From Rouxiella badensis (GTDB lineage: Bacteria; Pseudomonadota; Gammaproteobacteria; Enterobacterales; Enterobacteriaceae), in assembly GCA_026967495.1 (NCBI GenBank), contig CP114060.1, positions 3,906,001-3,970,000 of the forward strand: DNA of 64,000 nt. Reading direction: 5' to 3'. Within the stretch, counting starts at the first letter, position 1; each line of letters opens with the position of its first letter. Made by a program: the position numbers and the translations under genes. A model generated the notes under the pieces. That model was not told the DNA's origin. It searched no databases and saw only the letters and a program-made list of their open reading frames with translations. Below, piece by piece: positions 57,378-64,000 of the stretch.

Positions 57378-58138
57378 TTATTCAGGTTCACGCTCGGTTA
57401 TCTCCTGCTGCTCCTGCGGTGGTGGCGCGAAGGATCCGCACACTTTTTGTGCTATCCAGCAGGCCAGGGTAATGAGTACCCAGCTGATACCCACCGACGC
57501 CATCAGGTCTCTCGGCCAGTGCATGCCCAGCAGCAGGCGGCTGCCCATCACTAACGCGGCCCACACCATCAGCACCGCAACGGTCTTATAATGACGACGT
57601 GGCCACAGCAGACCCACACCAAGCAGCGCCCAACTGGCGGCAAACATCGTATGTCCCGAGGGGAACGAGAAGCCGGTGTCCGCCTGCCAACTTTTGGCCA
57701 GCCAGCGCGGGATTTGCGCGTTATTTTCTAATTCCTGCTTTACCTGCTGGCCGCGGGCTTTGCTTTTCTGCTGGTAGAAGGCAGTCACGTCCATGTCCTG
57801 TGTTTTACCCAGCCACTGCACGTAAGGGCGCGGTTCCTGCACTTGCTGCTTAACGTAGGTCTTGATCCCCTGCCCGATAAGCACCGCCGCGCTCAGCAGC
57901 ACAATCAAAACAATCGCCGGCTTAATGCGGTAGCGTAAACACCACAGAAACCAAACGCAGAGCAAAATGTTGGTCAATGTGCCCCACGGCGCACTAACCG
58001 TCTCTGTTATCCCGTAAAAGGGGCGTAAGATGAGGTCACTCATACCTGTACCCACTGCCAACCGCTCATCCACACTAGTACGGGCATCAGTAATAGAAGC
58101 AGAGCTGCACCGGTGGTCCTTATAGCGATTTGAAACAT
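57378..58138 (-). CDS. pgpB: Phosphatidylglycerophosphatase B, frame broken near the N-terminus
   Basis: A PAP2-type membrane phosphatase for phosphatidylglycerophosphate and undecaprenyl pyrophosphate. The PAP2 signature is complete: KTYVKQQVQEPRP (K-x6-RP type), FPSGHTMF, and SRLLLGMHWPRD (SR-x5-H-x3-D). The main ORF lacks the first helix. One base missing at 58045-58046 joins it to ATG 58138 with TTGAALLLLLMPVLVWMSGW, as in E. coli PgpB. Restored length is 253 aa (E. coli 254). Confidence 0.93.
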
Positions 58139-58346
58139 TGTATGGCCCTAATATCTAAAGATTCATGAAAATGAAATGTATAATGCGCATTCTACGCAGC
58201 GGCCTGCAACGCAGTCCAGCCGGGAATGATATACTTGTGAGTAAGGCTATGTTCGGGGCGCGGCTGATTTTTTCTGGTCAACCCGTTCATCTCTACGTAG
58301 GATGCGCCACAAGAATTAAGAATATTTGCAGGTTTTGGAGAGTAAC

Positions 58347-58937
58347 ATGCAGCTGAAACGGGTGGCAGAAGCCAAACTGCCAACACCTTGGGGCGATTTC
58401 CTGATGGTGGGTTTTGAAGAATTGGCAACCGGACACGATCACCTGGCGCTGGTTTTCGGGGACATTAACGGCGATACGCCGGTGCTCGCACGAGTGCATT
58501 CCGAATGTCTGACGGGCGATGCCCTGTTCAGCCTGCGCTGTGACTGCGGCTTCCAACTCGAGGCAGCGTTGAATCACATCGCCGAAGAGGGGCGCGGTAT
58601 TCTGATGTATCACCGCCAGGAAGGGCGCAACATCGGCCTGCTGAATAAAATTCGCGCCTATGCCCTGCAGGATAAAGGCTACGACACCGTCGAAGCCAAC
58701 CACCAGCTCGGCTTTGCAGCAGATGAACGCGACTTCACCCTGTGCGCAGATATGTTCAAGCTGCTCGGAGTTGATGCCGTTCGCCTGTTGACCAACAACC
58801 CGAAAAAGGTCGAAATTCTGACCGAGGCCGGGATCAACATCGTCGAACGTGTGCCGTTAATCGTCGGTCGCAACCCGAAGAACGAACACTATCTGGCGAC
58901 CAAGGCCGCGAAAATGGGCCATCTTTTGGACAAGTAA
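58347..58937 (+). CDS. ribA: GTP cyclohydrolase II
   Basis: The first enzyme of riboflavin synthesis. It opens GTP to 2,5-diamino-6-ribosylamino-4-pyrimidinone phosphate. The start at 58347 (MQLKRVAEAKLPTPWGDFLM) is identical in pattern to E. coli RibA. Zinc cysteines lie in SECLTGDALFSLRCDCGFQ and the catalytic loop is YHRQEGRNIGLLNKI. 196 residues as in E. coli. TTGGAGAG precedes the ATG. Confidence 0.97.
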   Translation: MQLKRVAEAKLPTPWGDFLMVGFEELATGHDHLALVFGDINGDTPVLARVHSECLTGDALFSLRCDCGFQLEAALNHIAEEGRGILMYHRQEGRNIGLLNKIRAYALQDKGYDTVEANHQLGFAADERDFTLCADMFKLLGVDAVRLLTNNPKKVEILTEAGINIVERVPLIVGRNPKNEHYLATKAAKMGHLLDK

Positions 58938-58954
58938 TGTTTACTGTGTCCAAC

Positions 58955-58985
58955 AAAAAAGCACCGAAGATTCGGTGCTTTTTTT
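58955..58985. terminator. Bidirectional terminator between ribA and acnA
   Basis: AAGCACCGA and TCGGTGCTT pair around a short loop, flanked by an A-run on the left and a T-run on the right. It can end both ribA (+) and acnA (-), which converge here. Confidence 0.92.
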
Positions 58986-59003
58986 ATGCCTGAATGACCG
59001 CTA

Positions 59004-61679
59004 TCAGAGCATTTTACGGATAACATAATGCAGGATGCCGCCGTTCTCGAAGTAGGTTAACTCGTTGCCGGTATCGATACGGCTGCGTGCGTTAATCACC
59101 TCTTTTTTACCGTCGGCGTAGGTAATATGCACCGGCACGTCCTGACCCGGCTTGAGCGACTGCATACCGCTTACGCTAATGGTTTCATCGCCCTTGAGGT
59201 TCAGCGTTTTGCGCGTCACGCCCTGTGGGAACTCCAGCGGCAGGATCCCCATCCCTATCAGGTTTGAACGGTGAATACGTTCGAAGGATTCAGCAATCAC
59301 CACGCGTACGCCGAGCAGTCTTGGCCCTTTCGCTGCCCAGTCACGGCTGGAGCCGGAACCATACTCTTTGCCCGCGATCACCGCCAGCGGCACGCCCTCT
59401 TTTTCATAACGCATCGCCGCATCGTAAATCGCCAGTTGGTCACCGGAAGGAATGTGTCGCGTCACGCCGCCTTCGACACCGGGCACCATTTCGTTACGAA
59501 TACGAATATTGGCGAACGTACCGCGCATCATGACTTCATGGTTACCACGGCGCGAACCGTAGGAGTTGAAGTCACCGGGTTTAACGCCATGCTCGCTGAG
59601 GTAGCGGCCTGCCGGACTCTCGAGTTTGATGTTACCGGCCGGAGAAATGTGGTCGGTGGTCACCGAGTCAGCCAGAATCGCCAGAATACGGGCATCCTTG
59701 ATGTCCTGAACGGGATCAGGTTCAGCCTTCATGGTGCTGAAGAACGGCGGATGACGAATGTAGGTCGAATCTTCCTGCCAGGCATAGGTCGGCGTGCCTT
59801 CGACCTGGATGTTCTGCCAGTCCTTGTCACCATTAAACACTTCGGCATACTCTTTATGGAACATCTCCGTCGTAACCTGCTCAACGGCCTTGGCAATTTC
59901 ATTCGATGATGGCCAGATGTCACGCAGATAAACCGGATTGCCGTGGCTGTCTTCACCCAGCGAATCATGGGTCAAGTCGACCGACATATTGCCCGCCAGC
60001 GCATAGGCCACCACCAGCGGGGGTGACGCAAGCCAGTTGGTTTTAATGAGCGGATGAATACGACCCTCGAAGTTACGGTTGCCCGAAAGCACGGCACCGA
60101 CGGTCAAATCAGCCTGCTTTATTGCAGCTTCGATAGGGTCTGGCAGCGGACCCGAGTTACCGATACAGGTGGTACACCCGTAACCCACCAGATTAAAGCC
60201 CAGTTTTTCCAGCTCAGGCATCAGGCCTGCGGCTTTAAGATAATCGGTCACCACTTTAGAACCCGGTGCCAATGACGTTTTCACCCAAGGTTTACTTTTC
60301 AGCCCTTTGGCGACGGCGTTCTTGGCCAGCAGGCCCGCGGCCATCAACACGCTCGGGTTGGAGGTGTTGGTGCAGGAGGTGATAGCCGCTATCACGACGG
60401 CACCGGTCTTCAGCTGTAGCGACTGGTTTTTATAGCTAAAATCCACGCTGTCGCGGTGCTGGGTTTTGCTGTTGCTAAATTCGAGTTCAGTCGCGGCCTT
60501 AAACGCCTGCGGCACATTCGGCAGCGCGACGCGGTCCTGAGGACGCTTTGGCCCTGCCAGACTGGACTCGACCTGCGCCATATCGAGATGGAGCGTGCTG
60601 GTAAAAATAGGCTCATCGCCTTTTTCGCGCCACAACCCCTGCGCCTTGCTGTACGCCTGTACCAGCGCAATCTGTTCGTCGCTGCGTCCGCTGAGTTTCA
60701 TGTAGCTCAACGTAACTTCATCCACCGGGAAGAAGCCGCAGGTAGCACCAAATTCTGGGGACATATTGGCGATGGTCGCACGATCGGCCAGCGGCAGATC
60801 CGCCAGACCGTCACCGTAAAATTCGACGAACTTACCGACCACGCCGTGTTTACGCAGCATCTGCGTCACGGTCAATACCAGATCGGTCGCCGTGATGCCC
60901 TCACCCAGCTTGCCGGTCAGTTTAAATCCGACGACGTCAGGGATAAGCATCGATACCGGTTGTCCGAGCATCGCCGCTTCGGCCTCAATCCCCCCACAGC
61001 CCCAACCCAAAACGCCGAGGCCGTTTATCATGGTGGTATGGGAGTCGGTGCCGACCAGCGTATCAGGATAGGCCACTTCACGGCCGTCCTGCTGTTCATG
61101 CCATACGGTCTGGCCGAGATATTCGAGGTTAACCTGGTGGCAAATCCCGGTACCCGGCGGCACGACGCGGAAACGGTTAAAGGCTTTTTGGCCCCAGCGC
61201 AGGAAGATATAGCGCTCGTGATTACGCTCCATTTCCAGTTTGACGTTCTCGCCGAAGGCGGCACGGTCGCCGAACTCATCCACGGTAACGGAGTGGTCAA
61301 TCACCAGATCAACCGGAGACAGAGGATTAACCTGATTGACGTTGCCGCCCAGGCGCTCAACGGCCTCGCGCATAGCGGCCAGGTCAACAACGGCGGGGAC
61401 CCCAGTGAAGTCCTGCATCAGGACACGGGCCGGGCGATAGGCAATTTCCCTGTCGGCGTGGCCCGTTTTTTGCCAGTCGACAATCGCCTGCAGATCGTCT
61501 TCGGTGACGGTATCGCCGTCAACGTTACGCAGCAGATTTTCGAGCAAAACTTTCATAGACTTAGGCAATCGGTCGATATTGCCTAGTGTGGCGGCGGCTT
61601 TGGGTAAGCTGTAAAAGTGATATTCCTTATCGAGGTTTGCCAGCTTATCCTGACTATTCTTGCGAAGATCGGACGACAT
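59004..61679 (-). CDS. acnA: Aconitate hydratase A
   Basis: An 891-residue iron-sulfur enzyme that interconverts citrate and isocitrate; the stress and stationary-phase aconitase. The [4Fe-4S] cysteines are in AITSCTNTSNPS and GYGCTTCIGNSGPLP. GTDSHTTMINGLGVLGWGCG and SYGSRRGNHEVMMRGTFANI are signature blocks. Length equals E. coli AcnA. The frame is intact across 2.7 kb, including GC-rich runs. Confidence 0.97.
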   Translation of the reverse strand: MSSDLRKNSQDKLANLDKEYHFYSLPKAAATLGNIDRLPKSMKVLLENLLRNVDGDTVTEDDLQAIVDWQKTGHADREIAYRPARVLMQDFTGVPAVVDLAAMREAVERLGGNVNQVNPLSPVDLVIDHSVTVDEFGDRAAFGENVKLEMERNHERYIFLRWGQKAFNRFRVVPPGTGICHQVNLEYLGQTVWHEQQDGREVAYPDTLVGTDSHTTMINGLGVLGWGCGGIEAEAAMLGQPVSMLIPDVVGFKLTGKLGEGITATDLVLTVTQMLRKHGVVGKFVEFYGDGLADLPLADRATIANMSPEFGATCGFFPVDEVTLSYMKLSGRSDEQIALVQAYSKAQGLWREKGDEPIFTSTLHLDMAQVESSLAGPKRPQDRVALPNVPQAFKAATELEFSNSKTQHRDSVDFSYKNQSLQLKTGAVVIAAITSCTNTSNPSVLMAAGLLAKNAVAKGLKSKPWVKTSLAPGSKVVTDYLKAAGLMPELEKLGFNLVGYGCTTCIGNSGPLPDPIEAAIKQADLTVGAVLSGNRNFEGRIHPLIKTNWLASPPLVVAYALAGNMSVDLTHDSLGEDSHGNPVYLRDIWPSSNEIAKAVEQVTTEMFHKEYAEVFNGDKDWQNIQVEGTPTYAWQEDSTYIRHPPFFSTMKAEPDPVQDIKDARILAILADSVTTDHISPAGNIKLESPAGRYLSEHGVKPGDFNSYGSRRGNHEVMMRGTFANIRIRNEMVPGVEGGVTRHIPSGDQLAIYDAAMRYEKEGVPLAVIAGKEYGSGSSRDWAAKGPRLLGVRVVIAESFERIHRSNLIGMGILPLEFPQGVTRKTLNLKGDETISVSGMQSLKPGQDVPVHITYADGKKEVINARSRIDTGNELTYFENGGILHYVIRKML

Positions 61680-62044
61680 AGCTTCTCCTTTTAACGCGCT
61701 TTTTTTGTTTATGGCATAAACATTCTAGTTCAGCTGACGAGAAAGACCCGTCAGACAGTAAGTGCTCTAATAAAGATAACACAAATTATCATTAACATTT
61801 TGATAACAACACGAAAGGCTAATTTCCGAAGTGGCAACCTGCTGTGCCAAAGCCCCCGCCCGTTCCCCCTATCAAACTGAATAAGTCCATCAAATCCCTC
61901 GCCTTGTTATCCCTTTCCACGCTTAAGAGAGTCGTGCCATGGCGTAGACCTTGAGACACCAACCAGACGGATGATGAGATGTTTGAACTTGGCGTATAGA
62001 CATTGGGTGATTTGCGGCGGTGAGAAAGGCGTTAGGACAGGCTT
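61680..62044. other. Intergenic region upstream of acnA
   Basis: About 365 bases without a convincing gene. TTAATGATAAT (minus strand, near 61790-61800) resembles part of a Fur box and lies about 110 bases before the acnA start; this is weak. The rest shows no clear signal. Confidence 0.5.
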
Positions 62045-62080
62045 AAAACGACCCAGGCCACACTCTCGGCGGCCTGGGTT
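62045..62080 (-). terminator. Terminator of cysB
   Basis: ACCCAGGCC and GGCCTGGGT pair perfectly (9 bp) around an 11-base loop, followed on the minus strand by CGTTTTAAG. It begins 14 bases after the cysB stop. Confidence 0.8.
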
Positions 62081-62092
62081 AAGGAAGCAGGA

Positions 62093-63067
62093 TTACTTGT
62101 GCGGCAGTTTGATGTCTTTAAACAGCGCTTCAATATCCTCGTTCGAGCGCAGTGCGATGGCACTGTCGACCACGTCACGCGTGAGGTGCGGCGCGAAACG
62201 CTGAATAAAATCGTACATGTAGCTGCGCAGGAAGGTGCTGCGACGAAAGCCGATTTTGGTGGTGCTATGGGTGAAGATATCGCTGGCATCGACGGTCACC
62301 AGGTCTGGATCCTGTACCGGATCGACCGCCATGCTGGCGATAACGCCGACCCCTAGCCCTAAACGCACGTAAGTCTTGATAACGTCGGCGTCGGTCGCGG
62401 TAAAGACGATGCGAGGGGTTAATCCGGCACGGTTGAACGCCGTATCCAGCTCTGAACGTCCGGTAAATCCGAAGGTATAAGTCACGATAGGATAGGACGC
62501 CAGCTCTTCAATGCTGACTTTTTCTTTGCCCGCCAATGGGTGATCCGGTTGAACTACTACCGCACGGTTCCAGTGATAGCAAGGCAGCATGATCAGGTCA
62601 TCGTAAAGGTGCAGCGCTTCGGTTGCGATGGCAAAATCAGCATTCCCCTTCGATACCGCCTCGGCTATTTGCGTGGGTGACCCTTGATGCATGTGCAAAG
62701 AAACTCGCGGATAGCGTTCAATAAAGCCCTTGATAACGTTAGGCAAGGCGTAGCGCGCCTGAGTATGCGTCGTGGCAACATAAAGCGACCCCTTATCAGG
62801 ATAGGTATGCTCTCCAGCTACGGCTTTAATCGCATCAACTTTCGACAGCACTTCGCGGGCGATACGGATAATTTCCTGCCCCGCAGGCGTAACCTGAGTG
62901 AGATGTTTACCGCTGCGGGCAAAAATCTGGATCCCGAGTTCATCTTCCAGCATGCGCACTTGCTTGCTGATGCCTGGCTGTGAGGTGTAGAGGCCTTCTG
63001 CCGTCGAAGAGACGTTCAGATTGTGATTAACAACTTCTACGATGTAACGCAGTTGCTGCAATTTCAT
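62093..63067 (-). CDS. cysB: LysR-type regulator CysB
   Basis: A 324-residue activator of sulfate assimilation and cysteine synthesis; the co-inducer is N-acetylserine or O-acetylserine. The N-terminal helix-turn-helix is AEGLYTSQPGISKQVRMLED, and VATTHTQARYALPNVIKGFI begins the inducer domain. Length equals E. coli CysB. It lies between acnA and topA as in E. coli. Strong overall match, intact. Confidence 0.97.
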   Translation of the reverse strand: MKLQQLRYIVEVVNHNLNVSSTAEGLYTSQPGISKQVRMLEDELGIQIFARSGKHLTQVTPAGQEIIRIAREVLSKVDAIKAVAGEHTYPDKGSLYVATTHTQARYALPNVIKGFIERYPRVSLHMHQGSPTQIAEAVSKGNADFAIATEALHLYDDLIMLPCYHWNRAVVVQPDHPLAGKEKVSIEELASYPIVTYTFGFTGRSELDTAFNRAGLTPRIVFTATDADVIKTYVRLGLGVGVIASMAVDPVQDPDLVTVDASDIFTHSTTKIGFRRSTFLRSYMYDFIQRFAPHLTRDVVDSAIALRSNEDIEALFKDIKLPHK

Positions 63068-63365
63068 ATCTTATACCATCCTAGTGTTAAACCCTGCCCG
63101 AAAGCTCCCGTGGTCATTGCTGACGAACGTATTACTGGTCAAAATTTTGCGCGCCAGCCCGCCGACAGCAAGAAAGGGGTGTTCTGTTGTGTGTAAGCCA
63201 ACTCATTCTAATAATGCATAAAAACAGTATTTTATATAACAACAATATCATTTATCAATTGATTTTGTCTCGCACCTGATTATAAAAAACTCAAGATTTC
63301 TTTATGATGCTGAGTGCAATGCCGCTTCGGCAATAAAGTCTAACGGTGATTGGCCTTATTACAAT

Positions 63366-63394
63366 AAAAAAACCAGCCATTAAGGCTGGTTTTT
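63366..63394 (-). terminator. Terminator of topA
   Basis: AAAAACCAGCC and GGCTGGTTTTT pair around ATTAA, giving T-runs on both strands. It lies about 30 bases after the topA stop. The rest of the 357-base gap up to cysB shows only AT-rich promoter-like sequence. Confidence 0.92.
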
Positions 63395-63424
63395 ATGATT
63401 CGCAGGTCAGAAAGCCGTTAAGAC

Positions 63425-64000
63425 TTACTTTTTGCCTTCCACCCACTTGCCGTCAACGAAGAACGCCGTCCAGCCTGTCGCTTTACCGTCTTTCTCAGAA
63501 GACACGTATTGCTGCTTAGTCTTCCGGCTGAAGCGCACCATCGACTTATTACCTTCTGGGTCGGCGACCGGCGCATCGGCCAGGTAGCTCAGTTTTTCAG
63601 GCAAACGGTCTTTGAAGCGCAGCAACTCTTCGACTAAAGGCGCACGCGTTTCGCGCGATTTAGGGAAGGTATTGGCCGCCAGGAACACGCCGGCAGCACC
63701 GTCACGCAGAACGAAATACGCATCGGATTTTTCACAAGGCAGTTCTGGCAGAGGCACCGGATCTTCCTTCGGCGGTGCAACATCACCGTTACGCAGGATC
63801 TTGCGAGTGTTCTTACAGGTCTCGTTGGTACAGCCCATGTATTTACCGAAACGGCCCATTTTCAGGTGCATTTCGGAACCACACTTGTCGCACTCGACAA
63901 CCGGACCGTCGTAACCCTTGATGCGGAACTCGCCTTCTTCGATTTCGTAACCATCGCAGGCCGGGTTGTTACCGCAGACGTGCAGCTTGCGATTGGTATC
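63425..64000 (-). CDS. topA: DNA topoisomerase I, C-terminal part (5' end beyond window)
   Basis: The last about 191 residues of TopA, covering the C-terminal zinc-binding and DNA-binding modules. A cysteine module CGNNPACDGYEIEEGEFR and VECDKCGSEMHLKMGRFGKY with GCTNETCKNT matches the topA zinc ribbon; the end TAFFVDGKWVEGKK is the usual C-terminus. The gene continues past base 64000 without a stop. It relaxes negative supercoils. The ATG at 63871 is internal, not the start. Confidence 0.95.
   Translation of the reverse strand, partial: DTNRKLHVCGNNPACDGYEIEEGEFRIKGYDGPVVECDKCGSEMHLKMGRFGKYMGCTNETCKNTRKILRNGDVAPPKEDPVPLPELPCEKSDAYFVLRDGAAGVFLAANTFPKSRETRAPLVEELLRFKDRLPEKLSYLADAPVADPEGNKSMVRFSRKTKQQYVSSEKDGKATGWTAFFVDGKWVEGKK

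Noticed and set aside
1..64000. CRISPR array, rRNA, tRNA, IS element or prophage
   Set aside because: No regular repeat-spacer pattern, tRNA cloverleaf, transposase or phage gene was seen in any part of the window.

Overview
The window is a stretch of enterobacterial chromosome. The run topA-cysB-acnA-ribA-pgpB-lapA-lapB-pyrF-yciH-osmB (about 53.6-64 kb), the narGHJI and astCADBE operons, spy and an OmpC/OmpF-type porin all place it in Enterobacterales. A relative of Yersiniaceae or Hafniaceae is plausible, but no rRNA or species marker is present, so I go no further. No tRNA, rRNA, IS element, integrase or CRISPR array was recognised.

Layout. 1-4.7 kb: an operon read leftward, dgcN-dgcA-gsiA-gsiB (gsiB runs off the left edge), likely for uptake of peptide-type compounds and breakdown of D-glutamate. 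5-6.1 kb: a general porin with an NtrC-like site upstream. 6.8-13.5 kb: narGHJI, the membrane nitrate reductase, preceded by a perfect FNR box and a NarL/NarP 7-2-7 site. 13.8-15.5 kb: a ClC chloride channel with CBS domains. 15.7-21.9 kb: astCADBE (arginine catabolism by the succinyltransferase pathway), with a sigma-54 promoter, ArgR-like boxes and an NtrC site upstream.

22.7-45.6 kb: an AT-rich island with a complete Inv/Mxi-Spa (SPI-1 family) type III secretion system. A short HilA-like regulator stands at its left end. A leftward cluster carries an InvF-like regulator, secretin sctC, sctW, export gate sctV, ATPase sctN, sctO, sctP, sctQ, sctR, sctS, sctT, sctU, the SicA-type chaperone and the translocators sctE, sctB and sctA (SipB, SipC, SipD). 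A divergent rightward operon carries sctD, sctF, sctI, sctJ, sctK, sctL, a small protein and a lipoprotein that may be the pilotin. Two unrecognised genes next to it may encode secreted proteins. In E. coli the ast operon lies beside spy; here the island and a ydcR gene lie between them.

45.7-53.3 kb: ydcR (MocR-type regulator), spy, cstA-ybdD, a GNAT acetyltransferase, kdgT with a KdgR box, and araD. 53.6-64 kb: the conserved osmB-to-topA segment, with an Arc-like ribbon-helix-helix gene between pyrF and lapB.

A caution for every reader: at least 22 single- or double-base indels interrupt otherwise well conserved genes (narG, astE, astD, most large T3SS genes, ydcR, cstA, pgpB, a GNAT gene). 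Most are one base missing from a homopolymer, and the rest of each protein continues intact in another frame. The simplest reading is uncorrected sequencing error, not mass gene decay. I therefore give one full-span entry per gene and mark where the frame breaks.
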